DNA from: Gamsiella multidivaricata
Lineage: Eukaryota; Mortierellomycota; Mortierellomycetes; Mortierellales; Mortierellaceae
Length of the DNA stretch: 64,000 bases
Assembly: GCF_025024155.1 (NCBI RefSeq)
Contig: NW_026251787.1
Location: 1 to 64,000 of the forward strand
Direction of reading: 5' to 3'
Shown: one piece after another, positions 42,241 to 53,412 of the stretch
Position numbering within the stretch: the stretch's first letter is position 1
Layout: the number at the start of each line of letters is the position of its first letter
Notes under the pieces: model-generated
What the model saw: only the letters and a program-made list of their open reading frames with translations
What the model was told of the DNA's origin: nothing
The model's database searches: none
Program-made: the position numbers and the translations under genes

Positions 42241-44877
42241 ATGTATGTTCCCCCGCAGAATATACAAAGCACAAGCCTGCTCACAAGGGCACTGTCAGCT
42301 GAGCAGATGCAGCTCGATAACGCCACTGTTAACAGTATTGCCGGACAGAATCAGTACCAACCTGCACAAGACCGCCTCCGCCAGCAACAGCAACAACAGC
42401 AGCAACAGCAATACATGATTGCCATGCAACAGCAGCAACAACTTCCATACGACCCATGGTCTACAGGCCAGGTTCTTGCTTCTTCCGCCCCATTAGATGT
42501 AACACAAGGACCAAGAATGGTCAACGCCTCTGTCAATGCCGCTGTCAATGTCGCGTCCAATGGGGTCTCATCCGGTCTATCGTTGATCTCTGGCCACAAA
42601 GGCATTGTGAACGACCTCAGTGCAGCCAACGAATGGACTTCGTTCTTGGCCACAGACGCCTTTGGCGATTCCGCTGATGCAGACATGGAACAATTATTGC
42701 AGGGCAACGTAAACGAGGAGAATTGGGGACCCGACGAGCAAAACCGTTTTAGCATGCCGAATCCACCTTCCTTCATGGACCGCGCAGAACGTCAACAAAG
42801 ACGGGAGATTCCTGGTCAGGGTCAAGAACAGCAGCGTCAACAGCCGCAAGAAAATCAACAGCATCTTCAACAACATCTTCAGCAGCATCTTCAGCAGCAT
42901 CTTCAGCAGCAGCAGCAACTTCAGCGACAACAGTTTCAGCAACAACAGCAGCAACAGCAGTTCCGCCAACAACAACAGCTGTACCAGCTGCAACAGCAAC
43001 AAATGTTACAGATACAATTAGAGATCGCAAGTCAAACTAGTTTACCTCAAAGTCCTGCTCCGTATCCAACGTCGTCTCATTTTGGCAACCATCTGTACAC
43101 CCCACAGCATGTCTCTGCGCTGAGCCATTTTCCCAGCGGACATTCGCCTGCCAATTCGCCACTATCGCCAGGCAACTACGCCGGCGATGATTATTTCTCC
43201 TCGCGCCAAGTGTCACCTGGCCCAGCTGCATCGCCTGGCGGGCCCTCCAAGATCAAATCAAGACCGCGACCATCCACTTCTACTCCTCGTGTTTCTCAAG
43301 GAGGCATCAAGGCGCTTTTCGGTCAGAGTCTTCCAAAGAACAATCGCGCCTCTTTGGACCTGAAGACTGAAAGCGCATTGCTTAGCGCTGGTGGCTTGAA
43401 GACCCCTCCTATCAAAAAGAAGTTTCCCAACAAATCTCTTTCAGCAGAGATTCCAGTGGTAAGCAGCCAGGCCCTTAGTGCAGCAATGGGCGCAGTAGCC
43501 AACGGATCAATTCATGGCTCGGGCACCCCAGCAAGTGAGAATCCCCCTTCTATGACTCTTGCGGAGCGTCGAGCGGCAGCGGCAGCGGCAGCAGCGGCGG
43601 CAGCAGCGGCGGCAGTAACAGGTGGTTCTGACTCTGACCCCAAACCCCAACAACCAGTATCTGCACAGCCCGAACAAGACTCCCTTATACCGCCAAATCT
43701 GGGACTTGATGTCAAGGCCAATCGTATTGCCTTGCCACTCAATCTCACTCCAGGAAATGAGCCCATACCTCTCCCCAGCCCCGCACTGCTCACGCCTGGT
43801 GCATCATCTGCACCGATTCAGATCGAGCGCATTGTCCCACGAAATTCTTCTTCGCATGCACGGACGGAAGAGCAACAAAAGCTGTTGGACGATGCGATGC
43901 GGCGCGTAAACTTTGAAGATGTGACCGTAGCAGAACTCAAGGAGATGCTGCGCCAGCGAGGCAAGCATGGTGGAGGCAAGAAGGCAGATTTGATTAAGCG
44001 GCTCAAGGATGAGATCGATAGCATTGATAAGAAAGGGAGTGCAGCTGCAAATCGCTCGAATGCAGCAGCGTCGACGCCGATGCCCATCAATTCACCATCA
44101 ACGCACTCACTGCACCGGACGCTTGGCAACATGCACATCGGCTCACCACCAGTCCATTCCAACCTCGCCTCTTCTTCTGCGAACCTTCGTTACACACCCT
44201 ATACTGCCCCATTGGGGTCGCCTGGAGGCACAGGGTATCCATTTAGCAACAGTTCAGGACCCAGCCTCGGAGTAATCATGCCTCTCCCAAGCCCAGGCTT
44301 GACAGGACCAACGAACGGCACGAGCAACTCGATCAACGGCACAATGGCGACAGGAGTTGGAGTTGGAATAGGAGCTGGAGTTGGAGCTGGGACAGGATTA
44401 GGGTCTGGATCGATTCCATCTGCGGTAAATGGACACGCCCCCAATATGCCTAGGACCATTGCTGTGCAAGGCGGACGTGATACCAGTTCTCTTTTTGTGG
44501 GCTCCCCAAGAATGTCGTCTCTGCTTGGATCGTCCTTCATCTCCTCTGATGGCACGGTGCACCAAAATCCGGTTCACCCTCATAACCAGCGCCATGCAGC
44601 ACCGGCATCAGGTTCAGCGGACAAGGCTTCTTCTCCTTCGAATTACTCGAGCCCTGCAGGCAGTAGCCTTAGAACCAGCCTGAGCCCAGAGTTTAATCTA
44701 ATGGAAGATGTTGAGGGCGGTACAGATGCCTTGAATGACTTCAATCTCTCTATGGAGGGAAAGAATATGGACACAGGGACACCTTCAGGTGAGCTGCCCT
44801 CGGATCTTTTTATGAGTGGTCAAGAATATCCTCTGGATCCCTCCTTTTTGGCGACCCTGGATGGATGGCCTTCGTAA
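42241..44877 (+). CDS. SAP-domain, glutamine-rich nuclear protein
   Basis: I choose the start MYVPPQNIQST at 42241 (878 residues). The frame is open from 41983, but that extension crosses a likely splice acceptor. Several Gln tracts cover the first third. A short poly-Ala run lies at about 43574-43618. The only recognisable domain is a SAP motif at about residues 559-595 (VTVAELKEMLRQRG then GGKKADLIKRL), which binds scaffold or AT-rich DNA and is typical of chromatin and transcription factors. The remainder is Ser/Pro/Gly-rich and disordered. The C-terminus is acidic and hydrophobic (DLFMSGQEYPLDPSFLATL), resembling an activation domain. A role in transcription is inferred. Confidence 0.82.
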   Translation: MYVPPQNIQSTSLLTRALSAEQMQLDNATVNSIAGQNQYQPAQDRLRQQQQQQQQQQYMIAMQQQQQLPYDPWSTGQVLASSAPLDVTQGPRMVNASVNAAVNVASNGVSSGLSLISGHKGIVNDLSAANEWTSFLATDAFGDSADADMEQLLQGNVNEENWGPDEQNRFSMPNPPSFMDRAERQQRREIPGQGQEQQRQQPQENQQHLQQHLQQHLQQHLQQQQQLQRQQFQQQQQQQQFRQQQQLYQLQQQQMLQIQLEIASQTSLPQSPAPYPTSSHFGNHLYTPQHVSALSHFPSGHSPANSPLSPGNYAGDDYFSSRQVSPGPAASPGGPSKIKSRPRPSTSTPRVSQGGIKALFGQSLPKNNRASLDLKTESALLSAGGLKTPPIKKKFPNKSLSAEIPVVSSQALSAAMGAVANGSIHGSGTPASENPPSMTLAERRAAAAAAAAAAAAAAVTGGSDSDPKPQQPVSAQPEQDSLIPPNLGLDVKANRIALPLNLTPGNEPIPLPSPALLTPGASSAPIQIERIVPRNSSSHARTEEQQKLLDDAMRRVNFEDVTVAELKEMLRQRGKHGGGKKADLIKRLKDEIDSIDKKGSAAANRSNAAASTPMPINSPSTHSLHRTLGNMHIGSPPVHSNLASSSANLRYTPYTAPLGSPGGTGYPFSNSSGPSLGVIMPLPSPGLTGPTNGTSNSINGTMATGVGVGIGAGVGAGTGLGSGSIPSAVNGHAPNMPRTIAVQGGRDTSSLFVGSPRMSSLLGSSFISSDGTVHQNPVHPHNQRHAAPASGSADKASSPSNYSSPAGSSLRTSLSPEFNLMEDVEGGTDALNDFNLSMEGKNMDTGTPSGELPSDLFMSGQEYPLDPSFLATLDGWPS

Positions 44878-45548
44878 ATGCTGACAGAATGGTCAAGGCT
44901 GAGGCCCACGTAGTAGAAGCGGATATATTGTGCAACAGGGCGCGTCCCATCATCAGATGTCACAAATACATCCTACACACGTATATGGACACACATACGC
45001 ACGCGCTCTCTCTCTCTCTCGACACATCCAAGCTGGTAGCAACGGCTTGCACATGCCATATATTTATATATTTTATGCGTATACATAGAACACTGAGTGA
45101 TGAATAGAAAGCGCCACGGCGCGCACATGTCCTTACGCGATCCTGACTGGAATGTTGATCTTTGAGGCCCTGAATGGACCCATCCCAGTCAGTGCATTCT
45201 AATGGCATCATCATCCACACCAACAAACACAAAGGGATATAAGCAGGGATAAGCAAGAAAAAGGTCTTGAGCGAATGTAGCGCTTTCGTATGTGTTGATA
45301 GGGCCTTAAAGAGCTGTCTTTACCATGTACCTCACTTAAACGCACCATCGTGAGCTTAGATTTTCATTTTCGTGTCACCACACAACAACGAAGCTCCTTT
45401 GCCATATGGAAGGAAACGTCTCTTTTGAATGCGTGTATATAATATGCCTGTCCTTCATTTGATCTATGTCCCGACCTTGCAGTCGAGGAGTGCAAAAAAA
45501 TTGAGAGAAGCTTTCTTCAAATGCAAAATTATGATACTTTCATGTATT
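44878..45548. other. Spacer between convergent SAP-domain and SCO1 genes
   Basis: 3' flanks of two convergent genes. It contains a (CT)n run at about 45005-45020 and no gene. Confidence 0.5.
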
Positions 45549-46943
45549 CTAGGACGATGTTTGAGCTTGGCGCGATGGAAGCTCCTTAGAGACCTTGCCA
45601 CCTTTCTGGATATAGTCAAGGATGTGCTCCTTTACGCTCTTAGATACATGCTCCGCTGTGTGGTCCTTGGCATAGCAGTCCACGAACTCACCCTCGGGCG
45701 ACATCAGGTAGAAGAAGATGGAGTGATCAACCAAGTAGTCCTCTCCCTCGGCCACCTTGGGAGGTTTCGAGAAGTAGACGCGGTATGCCTTCGCGACCTT
45801 GGCGATCTCATCCATCGACCCAGTCAGTCCAACCAGGTTCTTGTGGAAGTCTACAGAGCACACAATGCAGAAGTATTACTAAAACCGAGGTGCGGTTCAG
45901 GAATTAAGCCGGCGAAGACAATGAGAAAAAGCCTCCTACCTTTGACATATTCCTTGACCTCGGGGACGGTGTCGCGCTGAGGATCACATGTAATGAAGAT
46001 GGGAGTAATCACATTACCCACCTCAGGATCATCATCTAAACATGACAGCCAGTAAAAAAGATTCGTCGTCAGAATCTTGTCTGTATGTATATCAGTATGG
46101 CAATGCCTTTCTTGTCAAGTGAATGTTAAAGACGTACAGACGGTATCTAGGACCTCAGCCATCTTGTCCAATTCCTCTGGACAAATATCCGGACAGTTGG
46201 TGAACCCGAAGTAGATGAGCATATAACGTCCTTTAAAGTCCTCGTTCGTAGTGCGGACACCGTTCTGGTCGATCAAGGAGAAGGGACCACCGATCTTGGG
46301 CTTTCCGTACGTTGTGTTTTCTCTAGCAAGACGCGCCTCCTCAGCTGCAATGCACCATGAAGCGACGAAAGGAAGATGGAGCGTTGAATATTAAAAAATG
46401 TAAGAAGAACGCCATGCATGTACAATGGACTCATTCAATCAATGAGTGGTACACACCTCGGGCGGCCTCAACGCGCTTCTTCTCCTCGCGAAAGTAGTAA
46501 AGCAACCCTGCTCCGGTGGCAGTGAAGACAGCCAAGGTCCTCCAGTTCAGGGCCTTTGATCAAATCGAATGCATGAACGTTAGAAGATGTACAGATCGAG
46601 ATATTAGCCACATGCGGCCACTTGAGAGACGTATAGCTTTTAGGTGATACATACGCCGGCAGCACTGGCGGTCTGCGCACGGGCACCATCAGCCTTGTTG
46701 CTATAATACCGAACGTTGGTAAGACCGAGCTGTGAGCGGACAGGAGCGGGCCCTGAAAGCGCAACACCTCTAGCAACGAACTGGCATGCTCTGGGAACTG
46801 TCCTGCCGGGCACTAAGTTCATGAATGTGTATTAATTCCATGCGAAAAGGATGGTCAGTCTTAGCGTGGAAAAATAGCGTGCGTTTCATGGTGCAAGATC
46901 CTTTTCCAGTCGTACCACTCAGGCGGATCAGGGATCGAAGCAT
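45549..46943 (-). CDS. SCO1: SCO1 copper chaperone for cytochrome c oxidase assembly
   Basis: Mitochondrial inner-membrane protein that delivers copper to the CuA site of COX2. Six exons: 46943-46916, 46812-46655, one at about 46556-46460, one at about 46344-46134, one at about 46103-45940, and the last from about 45850 to 45549; phases checked. The N-terminus is presequence-like and rich in Arg (MLRSLIRLS then PGRTVPRACQFVARG). A membrane helix follows (LAVFTATGAGLLYYF), then the thioredoxin-like domain: GGPFSLIDQNG, YFGFTNCPDICPEELDKM with the copper-binding CxxxC, ITPIFITCDPQRD, and DHSIFFYLMSPEGE, whose His is the third ligand. The alternative Met at 46822 lies in the intron. The gene is divergent from QCR2 across about 780 bp. 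Confidence 0.93.
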
Positions 46944-47724
46944 TGGTGAGTATTGCTTATACCAACTATAGGAGTCAGGGGCGAAGGGAGTGGAAGGGTG
47001 ATTGTGATGCTGGCGAAAGATGAGGATAAGGAATGGGGGATGCGGAAGGGCGAAAAGCGGGAGCTGATCGTCCGCCACCAAAAGAGGTACAACCGAAATA
47101 TCAAGGCCCAATGTTGCTTGCAAATAATGGGATGAGCGGACGTCACCTCTAGGGTATTGGAGATGTCGAAGGAAATAAGGTACGAATAAGATTCTCTTGC
47201 GAGTGAGGTGGTCCGGACGAGACCTCCGATCGGATTTGATTTGATTTCGCTCCCCTTCTCTCATCACTCCTCTCATTCCATCCTCCCTTCAGCAACGGTA
47301 ATCACATCTTGCTCGTCTTGCTCCTATGCCACTCCTTCGACATGGCAACAGCCCGTCCGACTCCCGTCCGGGATCACTCAGGGACACCCATCCGAATGCA
47401 ACTCGGGAAAACGTGAAAAATACAAACAACAAGCAGAATCCCGGCCGATCAAACAGCAGTGCAATTGGAGTCAGCCCTGGAGGATTACACAGCAAAGACA
47501 AACGCGCGTTGACGAATCAATCAATCTCCATAAAACATGCCTTCGGAAAGCTGTTGACCTTCCATCAACCTCCTTGCCCATCTACACCTCCTATATCGCA
47601 ATACGGGCGCAGGAACACACGTTGCGGCGCGTGTATTTCCTACAACCTTTCTTTTTTACACACGAAGCACGTACCAACACACACAACCGCACTTTCCCTT
47701 TTTTTTTGACCGGTTTAGAGCACC
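46944..47724. promoter_or_regulatory. Divergent spacer between SCO1 and QCR2
   Basis: 780 bp between outward-facing genes for complex IV assembly and complex III. Long open frames here (for example 47326-47709) lack any recognisable protein. The 110 bases before the QCR2 ATG are C/T-rich. Common control is plausible but not shown. Confidence 0.45.
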
Positions 47725-49718
47725 ATGTTGTCCATCTCCTCCGCCCGCAAGACCCTGAACCTGGTCCCCACCATCCTCAAGGCCGGCTACGCCACCGCCG
47801 TCTCCAAGACCAGCAACGGAATCAAGGTTGCTACCCTCGACGAGAGCTCTCCCACTGCTTCCGTCTCCCTCGTCATCAACGCTGGTGCTCGCTTCGAGCC
47901 CAAGGACAAGGCTGGCATTGCCCACTTTATCAAGAACTTTGGTTTCAAGGTATCGACCGTATTCACTGTGGTCCCTACAGGACGTTCACACCAACCCTCG
48001 ATCGCATCCGACTCTATCGCCATCACGCTGTCCCAGACACATGGGTGCGATTAACTGGATACTATACAGGAAACATTCGCCAGATTGAATGCAGCAAACG
48101 ACCTGGCGATCCTTAGGATATGGAGATGTGTCTTTGCGACCATCATATCGTTGCCTGCACCACATCTGAAGGGGTTTCTAGGCTATCTTTGTGTCTACAA
48201 CTACGATCGAATTCCTCAGGAGCGACTTTTCATGAAGACACGCAGGACAATGGAATTACCAGGAACATATGCTACGCCTCGATTACTTTTCTCTTCTTTT
48301 CTTAGCGATATCTATATCCCAACACTGTCTTTTGGACGATATTGACGTGCGACGAGCAATTGGGCACTAATATAAACGCACGTCTTCCTATACCTTATTC
48401 ATCTCTTAGAACAACGGCAAGCGCTCTGCCTTCCGTATCGCCCGTGAGACCGAGCTCGTCGGAGGCGCCATCTCCACTAGCCTTGGCCGCGAGACCATTT
48501 CCTTCACCGCCGAATGCTTGAAGGAGGACGTGTAAGTGACCCTGGACCTGGAATGCGTTCTCATTTTTAACATGCCGTACGCCCAATGTCATCCTAGACT
48601 CCTAAGCACAGTTCTGCTAACGTATGAACTTGACATTTCAAACATAGTCCGTACTTCGTCGAGGTCTTTGGCGATATTGTTGCCCAGACCAAGTTTGCTG
48701 AGCATGAGCTCCACCCCGTTGCCTCCGAGGTTGCCTCCGAGCGTGCCGTCGCCGAGGCTTCCCCCGAAGTCACTGTCATTGAGGCTGCCCACAGCGCTGC
48801 TTTCCGCCACGGTCTCGGCAACTCTATCTACGCCGTTCCCTATGCTGATATCACCACCCACGACTTGAAGAAGTTTGCTGCTGACAACTTTGTTGCCAAC
48901 AAGATCGCCCTCGTTGCCACCGGTATCAGTGAGTCCGAGCTCAAGAGCTTGGCCGACTCTGCCTTTGCCGAGGTCATTGCCGGCTCTGCCGCCACTGCTG
49001 AGACTGCCAAGTATTATGGTGGTGATATTCGTGTTGCCCATTCTGGCGAGCACGGCCACATCGCCGTTGCCTTCCAGGGTGCCGCTGCCGGTACCCCCGA
49101 ATTCTACACTGCCCAGGTCTTGCGCTCGTTGCTCGGAGGCGATCGCTTCGTCAAGTGGTCCACCGCTGGTGTCTCTCCCCTCGCTGTCGCTGCCGCCAAG
49201 TTCGGTACAGATACCAAGATCGCTGCCTTCAATTTTGGCTATTCCGATGCTGGTCTTTTTGGTGTGTATGTCCAGGGCGAGCACAAGAACGTCGCCGAGG
49301 CTGCCAAGGCTGCCGTTGCCTCCTTGAAGGCCGCTGCCAAGTCGGTCTCTGCTGACGAGTTCAAGCGTGCGTTGGCTCAGGCCAAGTTCGAGACCGCCTC
49401 CCAATTTGAGTCCCGCGCTTCCACAACCGAGATCCTGGCTGCTCAGACTCTTCAGGGCCACAAGATCACTGCCACAGAATCCCTTGCTGCCTTTGACAAG
49501 GTCCAGGCCGGCGATGTCTCCAAAGTAAGTTGATCGAAGCATGCAATTTATCCGTAGGACATGTATTTCTAAGATGAACATATATTTATTCAAGCCCACT
49601 TCCATTCTTTCTTCGTCTTTATTTTTCATAGCTCGCTGCCAAGTTGTTGAGCAGCAAGCCTACCACCGTTGTTCTCGGTAGAACTTCGGAGCTCCCCTAC
49701 GGAGATGCCTTGTTTTAA
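47725..49718 (+). CDS. QCR2: Ubiquinol-cytochrome c reductase core subunit 2
   Basis: Core protein 2 of respiratory complex III, related to the mitochondrial processing peptidase but without the zinc-binding motif. Exons 47725-47949, 48410-48531, 48648-49524 and 49632-49718 join in phase. The N-terminus MLSISSARKTLNLVPTIL is a matrix-targeting presequence. Family landmarks are VATLDESSPTASVSLVINAG, SRFEP-like ARFEPKDKAGIAHFIKN, RETELVGGAISTSLGRET, AAHSAAFRHGLGNSIYA and the C-terminal KLLSSKPTTVVLGRTSELPY. Codon use is strongly biased to C-ending codons, as expected for a highly expressed gene. The 3' flank is shared with the small-protein duplication unit downstream. Confidence 0.94.
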
Positions 49719-50106
49719 GATACACACGCCCCGCCCTCAAGAAAAATAAATGCCACATAGATCCACACACCACCTCCTCTTCTATCCTTCCGACTACTCC
49801 CACCACTATGAGCGGCAGACAGAGAGACAGACAGACTGAACAGACTGACCGAACAGACTGACACGCACGCGCCATCAAAATACAATACTATACTATCCGT
49901 AAAACTTGTCATAAGGGATCGCTGTATTGCGTAAACTATTCAACGCTATACGTTACTGTGCTGTTATAATCACCGAAATCATATATTTCGTACTTGGAAG
50001 ATATCAGCGCTGCTTGGTAGATCATTCTGCACTTGGGAGCCCTTAGGTTAAGTTCTTTTCGTTCTTTGGTGGGGAGATTTTGGCACGCTTGCCTTCCTTG
50101 GCGGCT
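49719..50106. repeat. Copy 1 of the duplicated flank shared by the small-protein units
   Basis: Sequence at about 49745-49960 (including atgccacatagatccac, gagcggcagacagagag and aaaacttgtcataa) recurs with changes at about 51070-51260. A weaker match occurs near 52380-52500. It is the downstream flank of each small-protein gene. Confidence 0.7.
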
Positions 50107-50454
50107 CTAGTTGGTCGGTTCGATGGCGGGCAGTAGGTAGTCGCGAAGCTGTCCGATGGGTGCCTCGGATCTTTCCTTCCTGACGGCGGACACTAAGAAT
50201 GGCTTTGGCTCCTTGGTCGCCCGTTTGAAGATAAGACATCTGAGGGTGTTCTTCTTAAAGCAAGCGAGATTCTCGAGACCGGAATTCTCGGTCGAATTGA
50301 TGGGCGCAGCAGCGACCTGGGGACAGATCAGCGTGAGGACCAGGAGGAAGGCGATTGCCAGTGGCATGAGAAGGATAGCCATAGTCGAGCGACGACGAGG
50401 AGTCCTGGATGTGATTGCGACGGCGGCGCATGCGTGGGTGATTTCACGGAACAT
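50107..50454 (-). CDS. Small secreted or membrane-anchored protein, tandem family member 1
   Basis: 115 residues, single exon, starting at MFREITHACAAV. A basic stretch (RTPRRRS) precedes a strong hydrophobic segment (LLMPLAIAFLLVLTLICPQ) ending in AAAP, which fits a signal peptide with a long n-region or a type II anchor. The predicted mature part has two Cys (LACFKKNTLRCLIFKRAT) and a hydrophilic tail. It is paralogous to the two genes at 51.4 and 52.6 kb and the most diverged of the three, with a different tail. No known domain. A TATA box lies about 135 bp upstream. Confidence 0.72.
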   Translation of the reverse strand: MFREITHACAAVAITSRTPRRRSTMAILLMPLAIAFLLVLTLICPQVAAAPINSTENSGLENLACFKKNTLRCLIFKRATKEPKPFLVSAVRKERSEAPIGQLRDYLLPAIEPTN

Positions 50455-50585
50455 GGTAAGGACCTTGGTAGCTTTCTTGAGGAAGGAAAACTGCGTTTGG
50501 TTATGGGAGAAACGCGTTAGGGTGAGTGCTGAGCGAGCGCTGAGTGGTGATGAGAAGGGCAAAGGCGGTGGTATCCAGGCTCGGA

Positions 50586-50594
50586 ATTTATATA
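50586..50594 (-). promoter_or_regulatory. TATA box of small-protein gene 1
   Basis: TATATAAAT on the coding strand in a GGTTATATAAA context, about 135 bp before the ATG. Confidence 0.55.
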
Positions 50595-51427
50595 ACCGTG
50601 GAGGCGGACACCAGAAGACCACGCGGACAAAGCTATGGCGTCTCTAGAGCCTGGGAGGAGGGTGAGTTGAGATACTTAGGGTACTTGGGACAATTGAGAC
50701 AAATGGAGTGGCAACCATAGAAATCTATGCACAACATGCATCTTACAGAGTGCCTCTTCCGTATTTGTTAGCCCCCACTATTGTTGAGTGGTGTCGCCAC
50801 ACGAAAAAGTCTTGCATGACCGACCCGCTGTGCTACCCATTCCCCCTGCCCCTTCTCGAGATCGTCTTCCACTGTCCATAAGCCCATCATTTCCTTCCTT
50901 CTTTCTTGGACTGAACACAAAGTCGCACCATGACCCAGAGTCCACGCCCTATGGCGCAACAGCACGACAATCCGCCTGTGCCAAACCCCAAGGTATGGCA
51001 AACACATTACCGCTGCTTAGATCTGCTGTTATTTTCGATGCATTGTTTTCATATAGACATATAGATATATACGTGCCACATAGATCCACTCCTTCCTGTT
51101 CCTGTTGTTCCTTCAGGATACCCCCATCGCTGCTATGAGCAGCAGACAGAGAGACACACAGACTGACGCACACACCTTCAAAGCATAACAACATGTCATC
51201 CATAAAACTTGTCATAAAGGGTCTTTATATTGCATGGCCTATTCAATGCTTTGGAGGGCGTTATAATCTACGAAAATAATATACGTTTCGCGCTTAGAAG
51301 AGATTGCAGTTTCACTCTGGTCTCGCGTCCTCTTAATCTTATCGAATCCTCATCTTTCTTCGATCATCGCCCATTCGCTTGTGTTTTCTTGGCTGCTCTG
51401 GCTTTTACTTGGGTCCGTCGCAAAGCC

Positions 51428-51781
51428 CTACTTGGTTGGTCCATTGGTGGGTTCGTCAATAGGTTCGATGGGCCGATGTTCCTTGAGGGATTCCCCTGTG
51501 ATGATGTTGAGATCCAGGGAGGGCTTGGGGTCCTTGATGAACCGTTTCATAACACGCGGGCAGCTAAGGACGTTAAACTTGAGACAGCCCATGTTCTCAA
51601 CGCCAGAATCCGCAGTCGAATCGATGGGCGCAGCAGCGACCTGGGGACAGATCAGCGCGAGGACCAGGAGGAAGGCGATTGCCAGAGGTATGAGAAGGAC
51701 GGTCGGAGATGAACGATGACGGGGAGTCTTGGTCGTGGCGGCAGCGGGACTTGCGTGGATGTTCGTGTTCTTGAGGAGCAT
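51428..51781 (-). CDS. Small secreted or membrane-anchored protein, tandem family member 2
   Basis: 117 residues, starting MLLKNTNIHASP. It has the same plan as its neighbours: KTPRHRS, a hydrophobic core (LLIPLAIAFLLVLALICPQV) and AAAPIDSTADSG. Then comes a short mature part with two Cys (MGCLKFNVLSCPRVMKRF) and a tail with KDPKPSLDL and RPIEPIDEPTN. It is highly similar to member 3, including the tail. A (GAT)n array lies in its 5' flank. No known domain; a small secreted, effector-like protein is one possibility. Confidence 0.75.
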   Translation of the reverse strand: MLLKNTNIHASPAAATTKTPRHRSSPTVLLIPLAIAFLLVLALICPQVAAAPIDSTADSGVENMGCLKFNVLSCPRVMKRFIKDPKPSLDLNIITGESLKEHRPIEPIDEPTNGPTK

Positions 51782-51863
51782 GTTGTAGGATCGTTTTTTT
51801 GGACTTAAAGCTTGATGGTACGTGAAGCGAGAGGGATAACTTGAGTGTGCTTTGGTTGTGAAG

Positions 51864-51866
<3 letters not shown>

Positions 51867-51901
<35 letters not shown>

Positions 51902-51902
51902 G
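51867..51902 (+). repeat. (GAT)12 array in the leader of small-protein gene 2
   Basis: About twelve GAT units lie between the TATA box and the ATG (the coding-strand sense is ATC). The poly-His open frame across it is a shadow. Confidence 0.8.
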
Positions 51903-51932
51903 AGGGGAAGATGGAGTCCCAGGTTCGGAGGT

Positions 51933-51939
51933 TTTTATA
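51933..51939 (-). promoter_or_regulatory. TATA box of small-protein gene 2
   Basis: TATAAAA in a GGCTATAAA context, about 155 bp before the ATG. The same GGCTATAAA element precedes member 3. Confidence 0.6.
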
Positions 51940-52565
51940 GCCTTGGAGCTGGACGCCAGGTGGTTGCGCAAATGAACCATTGAGATAGCTAGGACAATTG
52001 AAATGACAATCGCAAAGGCCATGGAAACCATAGAAACTATGCATGTTGCCTCTTCTGGTCGGCCTCCTCTGCTTTGCCTCCACCGCGCTTGTTCGTCTTT
52101 GATGGGTCATGTCGCCCCACAAAGAGTCTTACAATTAGATGATAGACCTGTAGGTGGGGAGCGGCATCACTGACTGGATAAGGTGTCCCGCCTCCATGAT
52201 CGCCCTTTTTCTATTTCTTTTTTTTTTTATTGTTAAAGCACAAAGTCGCAGGGCGTCCAGGCTCCATGGTACCAAGTTATGGTAAGCACATTGCTACTGC
52301 TGTCTTGTTTTGTCCACATTGAGCCCATTTCCTCTTCTCCTTTCCTTCCACCATTCAGAGAGGATGAGAAGAATATGCGTAGACGCCGTCAAAGAATACA
52401 GCACTTTGTTATACGTAAAGCTTTTCCCTTCTGATTCAAGACTATTATAATTCAATGCTGCGCGTTACATTCTACGACAAATATACGTTCCATGCTCTAG
52501 AAAAAGACCAATGCTACTTCAGCACTTCGCTCCGGACTTGAGTCCTCCCACCTCCTCTCGAGACC

Positions 52566-52904
52566 TTATTTGGTCGACCTATCGGTGGGTTCGTCAATAG
52601 GTTCGATGGGCTGATGTTCCTTCAGGGATTCCCCTGTGATGATGATGAGATCCAGGGAGGGCTTGGGGTCCTTGATGAACCGTCTTATAACACGCGAGCA
52701 GCTAAGGACGTCAGACTTGAGGCAACCCACGTTCTCAGCGCCGGAATCCGCAGTCGAATCAATGGGCGCAGCAGCGACCTGGGGACAGACCAGCGCGAGG
52801 ACCAGGAGGAAGGCGATTGCCAGAGGTATGAGAAGGACGGTCAGGGTTGAGCGACGACGGGGAGTCTTTGTCGCAGTGGCAGCTGAGTTTGTGTTTGTGT
52901 TCAT
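52566..52904 (-). CDS. Small secreted or membrane-anchored protein, tandem family member 3
   Basis: 112 residues from MNTNTNSAATATK. It has KTPRRRS, a hydrophobic segment (LLIPLAIAFLLVLALVCPQV), AAAPIDSTADSG and the Cys pair in VGCLKSDVLSCSRVIRRF. The tail contains KDPKPSLDL and QPIEPIDEPTD, nearly identical to member 2. The frame is open further upstream, but the Met at 52904 aligns with the family start and lies about 75 bp downstream of a TATA box. Confidence 0.75.
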   Translation of the reverse strand: MNTNTNSAATATKTPRRRSTLTVLLIPLAIAFLLVLALVCPQVAAAPIDSTADSGAENVGCLKSDVLSCSRVIRRFIKDPKPSLDLIIITGESLKEHQPIEPIDEPTDRSTK

Positions 52905-52980
52905 GTTCTTGCGGAGGACGTTGTGGACGAGATACGTTTGAGTATCGGATGATGATAAAAAGGGAGCTCCGGGCTGGAAA

Positions 52981-52986
52981 TTTATA
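52981..52986 (-). promoter_or_regulatory. TATA box of small-protein gene 3
   Basis: TATAAA within GGCTATAAA, about 77 bp before the chosen ATG, matching the element of member 2. Confidence 0.6.
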
Positions 52987-53412
52987 GCCAGGGAGGTTGG
53001 GATACCTGGACGGCTGGAATGACAATCATTGGAGCCATGGATACACCTTATCCCCACCGTTATTCGTTCGTTTTAACGGACCGTCTTGTCTCACAAAAAG
53101 GCTCGCAGTTGGACTATAGATCCATACGTAGAGGCCAATCATGACCGACGACACGTACTGTCTCGTCTTCAAGGTCGTTTTTCATCTTTAATGCCCATAC
53201 TCTTTTTTCTTTTGGAAGAGTTACAAGTCGCGACAACGGGGTGTGGATATTCGGATACTCTGGGTCATGTTGCAACACTTCAGTGGTCCATATGCTCAAA
53301 TCCAATGCATGACAGGCACGTTGCTGTTTTTTTATTTTTATTCGTGGTTCGATCGGCAGAGCAATAAAAACCAGAGAGAGCTTCATTACAAAGACTAGCA
53401 AAGATTCCGCGC

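Noticed and set aside
42694..43030. Poly-Leu and poly-Val/Ala frames opposite the SAP gene
   Set aside because: Complement of CAG/CAA tracts; no independent coding evidence.
47326..47709. 127-codon frame upstream of QCR2
   Set aside because: Low-complexity, lies in the SCO1/QCR2 spacer, no domain.
48589..49629. Long antisense open frame of 346 codons opposite QCR2
   Set aside because: Gly/Leu/Asp-rich translation is the complement of a GC-biased, highly expressed gene; QCR2 explains the sequence.
51805..52122. Frame with a poly-His run
   Set aside because: Produced by the (GAT)n microsatellite between promoter and gene.
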